64,000 nucleotides of DNA, taken from Scleroderma bovista. Taxonomy: Eukaryota; Basidiomycota; Agaricomycetes; Boletales; Sclerodermataceae. Positions 23,471-34,897 of the stretch are shown here, piece after piece; the first letter of the stretch is position 1; the number at the start of each line of letters is the position of its first letter. The DNA is taken from positions 47,465-111,464 of the forward strand of contig JAYMGJ010000210.1 of the NCBI GenBank assembly GCA_037178675.1. The letters are read 5' to 3'. A program made the position numbers and the translations under genes. The notes beneath the pieces were generated by a model. That model had not been told where the DNA came from. It searched no databases and saw only the letters and a program-made list of their open reading frames with translations.

Positions 23471-24967
23471 CTACAGCTCAGCCCAACCGCCGTCCACGTC
23501 CTCTCCACCGCCCAAAGCACCCATAAGAAAAACCACCGCATTGGCTGCAAGGCGAATACCAAATCCGCGGTAAAATTGTCCGATTCCTGTGTGCCGCAGC
23601 CAGCTATCACTCTCCTCGGTCTCTTCCAAGTCTGCCGTCTCTGCAGACTGTCCGACTTTGTGCACTCTCTTGATCGGCAGGTCTGAGCGCTCCTCCGTCA
23701 AAATGTGCCACGAGACATCAACCACTCCGTTGTAGGATACTGGTCGGGTTTCCACACATGTTCGTAAAGGCTTCGCTGTACCGCGAGTTTGCACTTGGAG
23801 ACGTCGGCGGACGGTTTCTATGGGCAGAGTAATCAACAAGCCCAAGCATCCGGCAAGTACTTCGGCCAAAGACCATGCTATTGGGTGGGAGTCAATTGCA
23901 ACATGAGGTCCGAAGCCCAAGTGAGGTGCAATGAGAGAGGGCAGCACAACGAGTGTGAATGCGCGAAGGCCAGTGTCGAGAATGGTTGGAATGAAGAGAT
24001 GCGGGTGGAAGTATACACCTTTGAGTCCACCTTCGTGTGAGATGATTTCAGAGAGGGCGTGGAAGGGACCAGCGTAGGTCCTGTATTGAGGCATTGACGA
24101 CTGCGCGACGAGACGTGTGCGGACGAGATCCAACGGTGACAAAACAAAGCCAGTGATGACGTGCGACATGATTGGTAGCCATAATGGTGATTTATAAAAT
24201 CCACGAGATGAAGAAGCGAAGAACGAAGTGAGAACATGGTCTACGAGGGGCTGGATGTTGAACATGAGCACGTCGTGGATGCAGGTAGTCAGCAAGCCTG
24301 CGATGAAGGTCAGATACGACTGATCATTGGTGCATCTGAACACTGCTTGCCCTTCCAAGGTGATGACCATCCCTCCCCTCGGAAGCTGACGAGCCGTTTC
24401 AACATTGTCCAAGTATGTTTCGCACAGCCGACTGGGATGATGTACTCTGGACGGGTGCCGTCTTCCATGACGGAGGTCCTAATGACGTAGCCGGTGTCAT
24501 CGACGAGTTTCGGAGGGGGATACTTTGATGGTCCAGCACCGGGTTCGATAAAGTAGGATTCATCCTCGCTGCTGGCATCGCTAAGCTAACAGCATGTTAA
24601 GTTGCGGCATTGAGCGATGATATGTACCCACATATTCCTCTTCTTCGACCTGCTCTGCCGACTCGTGACGAGTGACTACAGTCTCTCTGGGCACCCATTG
24701 GATCTGAAGGAGTAGTTTACCGACTTCCAATGGCATGGCGATTGCTGTGCTGCTATATTGCAACAGTGCAGATGCTACAAGGGAGCGGAATAGTAGAGAC
24801 ATGTTGACGGAGGGAGGCTCACTGGGAGGAGCCAAGCCAAACACAGAGCTGGATGCAGGCCGCGCAGTCCATTGATAGGAGGGACTGGATGAATTGTTGG
24901 GGGGGACAAATGGCCATGGAGAGGAAGGTGGGTTGTAGAGATCGCGAAGGGAAGGATTTGAGGTCAT
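23471..24967 (-). CDS. UGO1: Mitochondrial outer-membrane fusion protein Ugo1-like
   Basis: Ugo1 is a modified carrier-family protein of the outer mitochondrial membrane that links Fzo1 and Mgm1 in fusion. Three exons (24967-24632, 24585-24351, 24297-23471) give 465 aa. The N-terminus (MTSNPSLRDLYNPPSSPWPF) is typical of basidiomycete Ugo1. The first carrier-like repeat has LLFRSLVASALLQY and MPLEVGKLLLQIQWVP, and later repeats have GFVLSPLDLVRTRL and TLPIETVRRRLQ, which are degenerate carrier signatures. The second intron (24298-24350) uses a GC donor; splicing there restores WKGLLTTC, whereas ordinary GT sites do not keep the frame. The gene is convergent-free and reads away from the tRNA. 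Confidence 0.92.
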
Positions 24968-25008
24968 GGCAGGAGGATTGTGAATTCAGGATGGATACAA
25001 CTATGGTA

Positions 25009-25035
25009 AGATGAGATAAAATAAAAAAGAAATCT
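25009..25035 (-). terminator. RNA polymerase III terminator of the tRNA
   Basis: Directly after the tRNA the minus strand reads a six-T run followed by further T-rich sequence, the usual pol III stop. Confidence 0.7.
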
Positions 25036-25139
25036 GCCCGCTGCAAGGCTCGAACTTGCGACCTCAGGATTACGTAAACGAATATTACGTCATATGCTCG
25101 ATATGAGACCTGCGCTCTATCCAACTGAGCCAAGCGGGC
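25036..25139 (-). tRNA. tRNA-Met (CAU), elongator type, with 31-nt intron
   Basis: The minus strand folds into a full cloverleaf. The 7-bp acceptor stem is GCCCGCT/AGCGGGC, the D arm contains GCTCAGTTGGATAGAGC, and the T arm is GCAAG-TTCGAGC-CTTGC. The anticodon loop is CTCATAA after removal of a 31-nt intron located one base 3' of the anticodon. The intron contains ATATG, which can pair with CATAT around the anticodon, as usual in nuclear tRNA introns. Mature length is 73 nt before CCA. Position 31-39 would be a U-U mismatch. A T-run lies just downstream as a pol III terminator. Confidence 0.93.
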
Positions 25140-25255
25140 GACAGAAGACAACGGCGATCATGTGACATTGGTCACTCTGTGTCACAGCATTCTCCGCTCT
25201 TCCCATACCCAGGTAACCACCGTGTACTTGGTAGCACTACTGTACTGTGGTCTTC

Positions 25256-27574
25256 ATGAATCATCGGAAGAGGCGGGCGCACGATCCAATGCTTCCCACT
25301 CACAAACCACCCAAATCCCAGAAGCGAGAGCCAGGCCTGTTCGACAGGTGGTCCCAACTTGCGAATGATATCTTTACCCTCGCTGGAGACACAGTCATGG
25401 CCTCAGCTGCTGCTGTTGGCCAGGCAATCGGTGCGGAACACCCACTCTTCTTGTCTTCACTGAATCATATCGACACCTTACAGCACACAGTAGTCATGAG
25501 AACGAAACCGAATATCCACCATCCCCGGAATTACAGTCCTCGATACCTCCCCGTTTCCGTACCCCAGCTCCTGTAGACAAGACAGTCAGCGTGCTACACC
25601 AACGCTTCTCGCCTTCACAGAACCATCGGCAACTCACAGCTCCCGGGGAGCATGATAATGAAGCTGGGCATTCGCCACCCCCGGAATTGTTGCCCTCGAT
25701 ACCTCCTCGCTTTCGTCGAACTCCCTCGGAGCCCAGATCATCCCTTCCATCCAATTCAATCTCCCTCAAGTCATCCGATACCGAACCCACACCCTGCTCA
25801 GCTTCAACATGTATCACGTCGGTTACATCTGTACCACCGCCGGTGGCGCGATGTGATCCACCACCAGACGAGCTTCAGAAGAACATACAAATAAAACAAA
25901 AGGCACACCATATTCAATATACTTTGGCTCGTGTGCGAAGCAGACGCCACATCCTCGAGCGGGAGGTATGTCTCGTAGCCAGATTCCACATCGCCACCGC
26001 AATATATCTCATGATATCGCGCGTGGCGTGCGTTTTAGCACAAGGCAAAGGTGAAGGAGACAACAAGGCAGGATAGGGAAGACATGCTGAAGGAAGTGTA
26101 CCAAATCCATTGTAATACCAAAGGTATTTCGACAGTGTTCTTCCTAGAATATAGTGACATCCTAACTATTTACCACACAGGATACTCTTCAGATATCAGA
26201 GCATTTGAATGTAAGATAAACTTCCACTCAAAAGAAAGCCCCTAAGATATCTTGTAGCCTATCTCGTATACCAAGAACACCTCGAGGGCCGTGGACTTAC
26301 ACGTATGTACAGGGATTTCGACCGCAATCCGATATTCCAGATTGACCTCCCTCGAATAGCTTCACGGTCGATGACGAATCTGCGTGACAAAGGATCGATA
26401 CCTAGTCGCACACATAGACACTCGTATCCAAACGTAAGTGCCCTCTTCCTACGATCATTCTTTTTCATTTAGCTTCACTCTAGGAACATGTAGCAGACCG
26501 TGAACTTGTTAGTACACAATTCTTACAACGCGCGCTCGAGAAAGCAATACGGACTCTCACATCGTATGTCACCGAAAGAGAGGCATTCTAGAACTTGAGA
26601 TTAACCGGTTCACAGGCCTCCTCCTCCCGTACCTTTTTCTACTCTTGACAAACTTCGTGAAGTTGCCCGCAAAAAAGATGAGGCCATAGAACAACGACTC
26701 CGCCCCCCGAAGGCGCTGCCATTTGAATTGGAGAACGAAGTGCGCGCACTCCTTAACAAGAGAGGCGTCATTTCCAAGATCGCGCGGGAACAAGTGAACG
26801 ACAAAGATATCGTACGTTTGCGACCGGCCCAGTGGCTTAACGATGAGATTATCAATTTTTACGGGGCAATGATCTTGGCACGCTCGGAGGCGCGTGGGCA
26901 AAAACCACAGGTGAACGGAATGAAACACAAGAAGTTCTTGGACGTTCACTATTTCAGCACTTTCTTCTGGTCGAAGCTGGTTGGCGAAGGGTACGAACGC
27001 GCAAGGCTTGCAAAGTGGACAAAGAAGGTAATTTGATCAGTTGGACATCTCCTGCTCGTCTCTGATCTCCTGCTAAGTTTGATATATTCACGAAAGACAT
27101 CGTCCTTATCCCTATTAATCATAATAACGCACATTGGACCGCAGCTGCTATTAATTTCCGTCGAAAACGAATAGAGTCATACGACAGCATGAGTCTAGAA
27201 CGGCGAGTGGTATTCGAGGTAAGCGTTAACACTCCTCCAGCTAGGGCACTAACTTACGTACGCTTTCCAGAAACTGCGCAATTACCTTGACCTAGAACAT
27301 AGAAATAAAAAAGGAACGCCTTTTGATTTCGAAGATTGGATTGATTATGACCCTGATGTAAGAACCGCATGGAAGTTAAAGAGATCCTGACTCACATCAA
27401 ATGCAGGACGCGCCACAGCAGGAAAATGGTTATGATTGTGGTGTCTTCACATGCCAGTTCATGGAGTCATTGTCTCGCGGGGAGGAATTCTTCAATTTCA
27501 CTCAACGTGATATGGATTACTTCCGCAAGCGCATGATATGGGAGATTGCCCATGCAAAATTCCTTGACGCGTAA
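25256..27574 (+). CDS. ULP1: Ulp1-type SUMO-specific cysteine protease (peptidase C48)
   Basis: Ulp1 proteases mature SUMO and remove it from targets, often at nuclear pores. Ten exons (25256-25430, 25484-25965, 26039-26123, 26181-26210, 26258-26433, 26484-26563, 26616-27027, 27078-27218, 27271-27357, 27407-27574) give 611 aa. The C-terminal catalytic domain shows RLRPAQWLNDEIINFY, then catalytic His in HNNAHWTAA, Asp in ESYDSMS, the oxyanion Gln and nucleophile Cys in PQQENGYDCGVFTCQ. The N-terminal half is basic and Pro/Ser-rich, with an imperfect internal repeat (PELxxSIPPRFR twice). A short coiled-coil stretch follows. The first exon starts at the first ATG after the tRNA; an upstream alternative was not seen. 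Confidence 0.94.
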
Positions 27575-28718
27575 TAGTAACCTGCAAGTCGTTGGTCCCC
27601 GAGACTCCCAAGGTTATTTCTTGCTCGCCGATCTGTGTCACTCGCCTTTTTGTATTACTTCCGCATATATTACTGGGGGTAGCTTAGCTAACGAATGTAA
27701 TCATTGGAGGCAGACCGTCCGCGTTGGAGGTCCCAAGTCCATGCAGTGCAAACCTTTTGAAGACGGAGACATCATGACCATGTTCGTGACTCGGATCTAG
27801 TGGCAATGGCATCATCTTCGAAACCACCATACAATGATAAAGAACCAGAAAACGAATACGAGGAAAATGATGTACCACAGCCAACGACACCCTTGTCGCT
27901 CTGCCATGTTGTTCATCCGTCGAAATGTCCCCGCAAGGACACCAGACGTCTCCGAAAACGCATCGTTCTAAGAGCAAGTTAACCAAAGGGACGTAGGCCC
28001 AAATCGCAAACGTACCATTTGGCTGAGTTGGATAGTCGACTCTCGTACCTCGTTCCCAATGCCAATCGTAATCTGAGGAGGAGACGTGAGACGGAACTAA
28101 AAGAAACTCCACTGGCCACATACATCCTTGAGCAGCTTCACTTTAGCACTCAGTCCTTCGAGCGCCTCGTCATTTTGGCCCTCTAAATCATCTACATAAC
28201 GGTGCCCGATAGGTTCGTTCAATGGCTGGTTTAAAGGGGACGAGCGTCCAGACGGTGGAGGTGTTACGCCGAGCAGGGCCGAGCGGTCGCGAAGGGTATT
28301 GGGCGCACGGAATCTGGTTGGTCGCAGGTCAGATAGACGTTAGGCTTGGCTGGTTGTATAGTAGACTTACCGCTGCGACATGCCAGACAAAATTCAAGGA
28401 CGAGACATACGTGGTACCCTTATTTGGTAATAGTATGCGATATTATCCTTGACTCAGGCGCCGGAGGCGAACTCGGGGTAATGCACAACCTTCGCAAAAG
28501 ACGCGTCAAGCGTGAAGCTATCATACTAATACGTATAAGTAAAAGGAAGGAAGCCCAAAAAATATACTTGGCGAGTAAGAGGGGGTAAATACGTATGGTG
28601 GAGATATGCGCAGAGGATGTCGAAAGAGTATATATGCTGGAGGAGTGGCATACTGAATCAACAAGATGGCGATGACGCCTAAAAAATACAAGTCCATTTA
28701 ATCGATAAACATGCCCCC
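27575..28718. other. Intergenic with one coding-like interrupted frame
   Basis: This 1.1 kb separates ULP1 from the convergent membrane-protein gene. Apart from the interrupted plus-strand frame at 27806-28186, listed separately, I see nothing that I can name. Confidence 0.4.
27806..28186 (+). pseudogene. Possible gene remnant with one in-frame stop
   Basis: From ATG 27806 the plus strand reads a charged protein-like sequence (KEPENEYEENDVPQP, then basic CPRKDTRRLRKR), meets TAA at 27980-27982, and continues in the same frame for another 67 codons (TYHLAELDSRLSYL, ETPLATYILEQLHF) to TAA at about 28184. I do not recognise it. A competing 145-codon minus-strand frame over 27684-28121 looks less protein-like. 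It could be a decayed gene, a read-through product or chance. Confidence 0.3.
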
Positions 28719-30334
28719 CTAGTCAATGCTCATCCGGTTGGGATTCATGCTCATAGGTCCACGGTGCAAAGGTTGGGAGCCGTCACGTGCATGCTTCTTG
28801 CTTTTTGCAACTGTTGGATATCGATCAGTAAAGAGATCAAAAGAGGCCACGTGTGGTTGCCTACTCGAGTTTTTCAACCCTCGGTCAAAGTTGTGCATCA
28901 CAATGCTGGTAAAGACAATTGTTACCAGAAGAAGAAAAATAGCGATTGCAGCTGTACAAGATGGTCAGCTGTTGAAAAAAAGTAGTATGAACCTACTTAC
29001 AAAAGGTCGTGAGCGAATGCCAAACGGCGGCATAGTCGGTGTTGCGATATTTCAGCAATTTGTAAAGCTAACGGAGCATTAGTTTGCACGACACTTCTTC
29101 GTGGAAGGCTCACTTTGTAAATGAAGTACACTAAGGCCCCAATACACCCTGACATGAAGGTTGCCATCATCCACTTATTCTCGTAGCGGGCCGCAAGGTG
29201 GCCTTCAATAAGAAGAACGACAGATAGCGGTAGAGCAGCCAAGGTGACATAGTATTCCCAGTCGTCCTTTTGCAGGACTAGCCAGAGAAACTGGACGGAG
29301 AACCCAACCCAAAAGAAGAGATCGAACTTGACCAGACACTGAAAAATCTGATAGCTGGCATACATCTTCTTGATGCGCCGGTCAGCACCAAGGAACTTGT
29401 ACACCTTCCAGCCAAATTCGTTGTAAATTTTCCAGCCAAGGGCAATGTACGCTATTTCTGCTGCTGATATCACGGCAGGGATGATATTCGTGAGCACGCT
29501 GACGGGTAAGTGTATTAACCCTTCGGAAGTCGTCGTCGAGTTTTGTATTTCCCCTATTTGTATGATGGCGTAGATAAGGAAAAGGAGGTTGAACAATCTA
29601 GAACAAGTGAATCGCTGCCATGAGACCTCCATAACATGAACTCACATGAGACAAATAAATTGCAGCGTATTTCGGGCATACACTGCATCCACTGCAAGAA
29701 CGAGCTGGAATATACTGACCAACGGGTAAGAAGCTTACTGTGAGAAAGAGAATTGAAACCCACTGGGCAAGTGCAAAAATGCTGAGGTATACAGGCATTT
29801 TCTTTGCACTATCGCTGTCAGCACTGCCTCCATCCTTCAGACGCACGAGGAGATCACCCTCAATAGCAAGGTCTATAGTCGTCTCGACGACGACAGTGAG
29901 GACAAATAGTCGACATGCCCATGAGTCTGGAAGAATCTAAAAAGTGGTGAGACGGCAGAAAAGACTTGGCAAGAACCCAAGTCTACCTTTGCAAAGAAAC
30001 TCCGATTGTCCACCACCTTTTCTTGCTTCTGCCGAGGAGGATAGCTTTGTACGGAGAGCTCAGATGGGTCGGCGTTTACGGGTACTGTCTTGTCTGTATT
30101 GTATGGCGATTGCTTGTCCAGGGAATGTGATGTACCTCGCGACTCAAAATCATGGACGGTGTTGGTATGAACTCTGAAGGTTTGGTGACTGGAGATCCTC
30201 GAATAGGGTTCGGCGTACTGGTCTATGAGGTCATCGTATGAAGATTTGAATTCCTCTGCGTTCGAGGAGTTGGGATAATGTGTCGAGAGGTAGTTTGTTG
30301 AGTGGTCACCGTGAGGCGCGAGCTGGTGAGCCAT
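28719..30334 (-). CDS. Multi-span fungal membrane protein, unknown function
   Basis: Six exons (30334-29987, 29936-29739, 29704-29646, 29597-29114, 29067-29001, 28951-28719) give 462 aa. The first 115 residues are polar and disordered. About eight hydrophobic segments follow, among them CRLFVLTVVVETTIDL, YLSIFALAQWVSILF, FNLLFLIYAIIQI and FDLFFWVGFSVQFLWL. A cytosolic-looking KKMYASYQIFQ loop precedes the FDLFF segment, and the protein ends in a polar tail after MHNFDRGLK. I recall similar proteins widely in Agaricomycetes without known function, so this is a conserved family known only by sequence. One modelled intron (29705-29738) is only 34 nt; if that is wrong, the third segment would change slightly. 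Confidence 0.82.
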
Positions 30335-30599
30335 GGTTTAAAAAAAAGAGCGTTAACGAAAGGAGGCGGAAATGATTGTGTCGTCCTGCGAACGTTGTGG
30401 CAGAAAAGAGTGGCCAGTGAATCCGCTGCCAAAGGATCAGACGTTGAGAGTCGTCGTGAAGCCCAATGGGGGGACGAGGATTCAGTTGTTCCGCCACCAT
30501 TTCGTGGGACTAGATCTCCTATTCAGGAAATAACTACTAGGGTATATAATACAGTGTAACAGACGGGGAAACTACATGAGATATATCAATCCCGTCTTT

Positions 30600-32167
30600 T
30601 TAGTCTGTGTCCGTTGACGACCCAGTCTCTTCTCCTTCAACGTCTGGGAGATCATCAGCACCGTCCTTCAATTGGATCATGCATCAACGCACCTATTAGA
30701 TAGTCAGGCTGTGGGGGTGGAGGCGGTGGTGGTCTAGGAGGACTTGGTCGCTTCACTTGTGCAGATAAACCAGCTGCCCCGCGACCCATTCCATTTTTAG
30801 TGCCTTTAGGCCGACCGCGTTTCAGTGGCCCACTGCCGGAAACACTCTGACCAGAAATTGCTGATGACGAAGAGGTTGCAATTGGTGTCCCAGCCGACGA
30901 CTGGGAAGCAGGCGTTGCGGAGCGTTCTCGCTCCAAAAATGATGCGGTTGATGAGGATCGCAATTTTGAGGGAACCTTGGACTGTGAGGATGATGGCACT
31001 TGTAGCGTCTTTAAGGTGGATTGAAATCACGAGTAACGTAGACAAGTATCGAACCATACCTGATTCCCTGCAGAAGCACCATCTGCTCCGGCCTTCAGAC
31101 GGGAAACAGGCGAACCTTTGAAAAGTATCAGGCAATCGTGGGCAATAAGGCAGTAGTAGCTTGCCTGTTGTCTTCGCTTTCTTCGGCTTCTTTGCAGGGG
31201 AAGTTTGCGGTGAAGCATCCTATAATAATATTACCGTGATGATATTAGACCCCAGTCTTGAAGTAAAAACGACTTACCCGCTTGCGCTTGAGGTTGAAGT
31301 CATCATCTTTCACACGATTAGTGCATTTTCACTCACAATATTGGAGGAACGCTCACCCTGTGTCTTACCTTTTGACTTGCCCTTTAATTTGCCATTGGAG
31401 TTGTCATCTGAATTGTTATCGTTCTCTGAGCCGCAAAAGGGGGAAGTGGAACGAATTGTATCGATGGACTGTCTGGTACTACACAGTAAGGCTCTTTAGG
31501 CGAACCGAGTTTTCAGCGTCACTCACTTTGCCTTCAAGTTCATCCCTCGCGCCGCGCCACGTCGTGTTCCAGTTCCTATACCCATGCAGCCACTGAGATG
31601 CGGAGCGTAGCGATTTGAAGCGACCTGGGTTGAGATTTAGGCATATTCGATCCAAAAGAAAATCGCAATGAGATACCTGACGCTTGCACACTGAGCACTC
31701 AAACAATATATTTCCATCCTTCGCACCTGTAGGTGTACTGGTACCACTTGGTATTGTCTTCCCGCTGAGCGAAGTTGGTTCGTGGTTCGATCCTTTTGGA
31801 GGTTGTGGGAGTGCCGACTGGCCGTTGCGTGCATGGACTATGTCGACCAGAACGAACCTTGGTTGTTTGTAGAACATCATACAGGTCAATAAGGGGCTTA
31901 CGCAGGCCACATCTTGTGTGGAGAAATGAGTCGGTTGCTTGACGAAGACAGATAGAAGAATCCCACCGAGTATTGCATACATGACAGACAGCTCTATTCT
32001 TAGCAACTTCATGATGCCCTTTGAGGGTGGCATCCATGGTTAGTTCATCCAGCATGGCTGAGAACATCCTGGCAGCCTGCAGGTGGTCAGGCCACCAGCA
32101 CCAAAGGCACCGGAGCGGTGATACACACCAAATGCGATATCATATCTTCTCTTTCTGACCTAGACAT
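30600..32167 (-). CDS. SGF11: SAGA-associated factor 11 homologue
   Basis: Sgf11 joins the SAGA deubiquitinase module (Ubp8, Sus1, Sgf73) that removes ubiquitin from H2B; its zinc finger contacts the nucleosome. Eleven exons (32167-32129, 32076-31967, 31912-31858, 31817-31677, 31624-31527, 31472-31369, 31306-31278, 31219-31165, 31115-31060, 31008-30693, 30643-30600) give 348 aa. The N-terminal helix reads MSRSEREDMISHLAARMFSA, followed by CHVCNTRCGLRKPL. The zinc finger reads FECSVCKRQVASNRYAPHL then GCMGIG, split by an intron after the second Cys. A long Ser/Lys-rich tail with a Pro run (PPRPPPPPPPQ) makes it longer than yeast Sgf11 (99 aa), as in other basidiomycetes. The intron at 31116-31164 uses a GC donor. 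Confidence 0.9.
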
Positions 32168-32646
32168 AGCTACCGCAGGGCAGGAATTCACTTGTCTAGG
32201 ATTGACTAACACCGAGAATGTTTGCTTGAATTCAGTGAATTGAACAAATCCTCCGAAGTCGACGACACCGATCGTCCTCACGTGACGCCGGAAACTGCTC
32301 TCCGTTTCTCCGAAGTCTGCTCTCTTCCAAGGGAGATCAACGTTCGCGTCATCCCATGACTGACACGAAAAATTGTGGTATATGTACTGGTGCTTGTAAG
32401 CATGGGGCCAATGCAACGGGCCTCTTCTGAGTGTTCTAAATTTCTGCTTCCTCCGAACTTCTGCACCCGGACCAATGCATGGGCGTGCGGGTGATGCTCA
32501 TTGGTACTGAACCCGGAGGCAGATAATGACTTCAAGGGAGTGGAAAAATAGGGGGTCTACGCGTAATAAAGACAATACCTATTACGAGTTCCTAAAGCAC
32601 CATCGCATATCTAATACCAATTTCCTAGTAGGACATGTTTACCAAC
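32168..32646. other. Intergenic, SGF11 5' flank and GLY1 3' flank
   Basis: The two minus-strand genes are arranged head to tail. No separate feature is seen in the 479 bases. Confidence 0.5.
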
Positions 32647-34111
32647 TCATGCCGAAAGAGATGAATGTATAGATCCTTCCTTTGTCTTCGCGTCCTTCAA
32701 GAACCTTATGAGAGCCAGAAGGTCATCCACGGCCTCGTCACTTGTCTGGATGTGCACCACGAGCCGGGGTCCCGTGATCGTTATTGGCCTCGGGAGGGCC
32801 GCAGCGCTGTCCTCGATCTCTTGATACCGGATACCAATGGGAGATGGGTCGTAAAATACCTTTGACTAAGTAAGAACCCATAAATAAAGTTAAATGTCCT
32901 CGCTGTACCATGCAAGTCTCTACAGGGCAGGTGATACCAACACCCAAGTCTTGCAATCCCCGTTGCAGGCGTTTAGCTAATGCGTGCACTCGGGGTATCT
33001 GGGGGAAATTATGGGTAAGAGAATAAGCTGCCGCTCCTGCGAGGATACCAGTCTGTCGCATGCCACCACCGAAGGCTTTGCGAAACCATTTGGCTTTCCG
33101 AATAAACGTTTTCGACCCAACGAGGCAAGATCCAATAGGAGCGCCAAGTCCTTTGCTGAAACATAAGCTGACCGAGTCAAAGGGCGCACAAAGCTCAGAG
33201 AGTGCGATCTTGGTTTCTGCAGCTACATGCCATAGGCGTGCACCATCGAGATGCATCAAGACATCGTTCTTGCAGGCAAACTCAGATATCTCTATGACAC
33301 CGTTCTGGGGGAAAATCAAGCCATCCAAGGTATTCTCGAGGCATATAAGACGTGTTGGCGCGCTTCGACAGGCGAAGTTAGACTTATGAAGGGAAAGTGC
33401 GAGTTTCAAATTTACCAGTGTATGTCTTCTCCCAACACGACGTGGGGTTCGATATCATTCAGCCTAAGATGATGCCCTGGAATCTTAAATTACGTCTATG
33501 TGGCAAGAGAGGTCAGTATAAACGGACCGTTCGATGGTGCGATAGCGATAAGCTGTGCACCAGTATGAGTTGCAGCTCCTCCAGCTTCGTACCTACAAGC
33601 CAACGTCAAACGAAGGGGAAATCGCAAGGAGATGGCCCGTCACTTATTAAGGTGTGATCGTACATCACAAACAACAGAGAAAGGTGGCTGACGAAGGTGT
33701 GTGCGTATCGCAAGCTGGTTACCCATTGTCCCAGTAGTGACTAGGAGTGCCGCCTCCTTCCCAGTTAATCTTGCTATATGAGTCTCCAAAGCATGTGTCG
33801 AGGGATCACCGTGGTAAACATCATCACCCAGAGACGTCTTTATAGCGTATTCATACATATTCTTCGTCGGGACTTGGCAAATAAATGTTTCTCAGTCTCT
33901 GTAGAACGAACATAAAAATCATTTACCTGTAATTGTATCGGCTACGGGATGATCGTGGTCACAGAGACGAAGATCACGAAACACAAGACTCACAAAAAAA
34001 GCTCCTTGATACCGCATCCAATTTCTCGGCGTTGTCTTCTTTGTATGTGGGAGAGACGACATCGACCTTGACTTGGTCTACGATGGACTCGAGCAATGGA
34101 TCCAAGGCCAT
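32647..34111 (-). CDS. GLY1: Low-specificity L-threonine aldolase
   Basis: A PLP-dependent fold-type I enzyme that cleaves threonine or allo-threonine to glycine and acetaldehyde, a cytosolic glycine source in fungi. Seven exons (34111-33994, 33941-33927, 33872-33644, 33592-33528, 33476-33416, 33362-32909, 32859-32647) give 384 aa. After MALDPLLESIVDQ the conserved core begins SRSFFSDTITVPTKNMYEYA, then GDDVYHGDPST, the substrate loop HKYEAGG-like NKYEAGGAATHTGA and GEDIHCAPTRLICLENT. The PLP-lysine motif is SVSLCFSKGLGAPIGS, followed by GGGMRQTGILA. The second exon is only 15 nt and encodes SDTIT; without it the conserved start cannot be built. Confidence 0.94.
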
Positions 34112-34293
34112 CCGATGAGACTGGGTGCTTGATTGGGAAAAGTCTACTTACATAATAGGGGAGAATGTGAGTGATGAAGTTCAAACAGGGTCAATGATTA
34201 CATAATATCGTGTGTGCTTTCTTTTGTGCTCTTCAGCGTAGTAAACCAGTCTCTCTCCCGTCCTCTACGATACCTGCTTTACTTTAGCATCAC

Positions 34294-34718
34294 ATGGGAA
34301 ACGTGGGTATATGTCTTGTGCTATCGATTGAACGAATCCATATCTACGATCTATTGATTGTAGGGGGCTAAAGCTGCTCAAAGGCGGGAACGCAATGGAA
34401 CTGGCAAAGACAAGGGTCCTACCAGTCGGCTCAAGGTGAACGAGGCTGCCAAGAGTATCATTTGTCAGACGTGCAGGCAGACTTTTGTGCGTCTTCTCTG
34501 CACATTGCGTCCCACAATGTCTGACGCGCTCACAACACAGCTGTTGACCACACGTGCTCCTGCGTGAGTCTTCGGAAACTCTATAACTTGTTCTGTGCAA
34601 TTGAAGGGTGATGTAACTGATACAATGTACATGCATGCATTGCAGATTAGAGGAGCACGCGAAGAACAAGCACTCCAAAACACTAGCTGAGTGCTTCCCT
34701 GGCCACAGTGGCAAATAG
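34294..34718 (+). CDS. Small zinc-binding protein, 4F5 / At2g23090-like
   Basis: Four exons (34294-34302, 34364-34486, 34541-34563, 34646-34718) give 75 aa, too short and too split to show as an ORF. The first exon is nine bases (MGN). The protein reads MGNGAKAAQRRERNGTGKDK, then LKVNEAAKSIICQTCRQTF and ALEEHAKNKHSKTLAECFPG. This matches the family with a C-x2-C...H-x4-H single zinc site found from plants to fungi; human and fly relatives carry the 4F5 basic N-terminus. Function is poorly known; a nucleic-acid or chaperone-like role is speculated in the family. It is divergent from GLY1 (182 bp) and convergent with TIM10. Confidence 0.92.
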
Positions 34719-34897
34719 CGCTAATGGCCACCAACCTGTGATCTATGAATGTTTTCCAATGTTGTATTTGGTTCTACGAATGTACTCCGTCGTGCAGATC
34801 CTAGTGGGCTATTGTAACCGCATAATATTGAGTGACCAGCATAGGAGACAGACATCCACAAAACTCACCAAGCACCAAGTCAGAACGTTCAAAGATC

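Noticed and set aside
27684..28121. 145-codon minus-strand frame
   Set aside because: Antisense to a more protein-like plus-strand frame. Codon use looks random and no family is seen.
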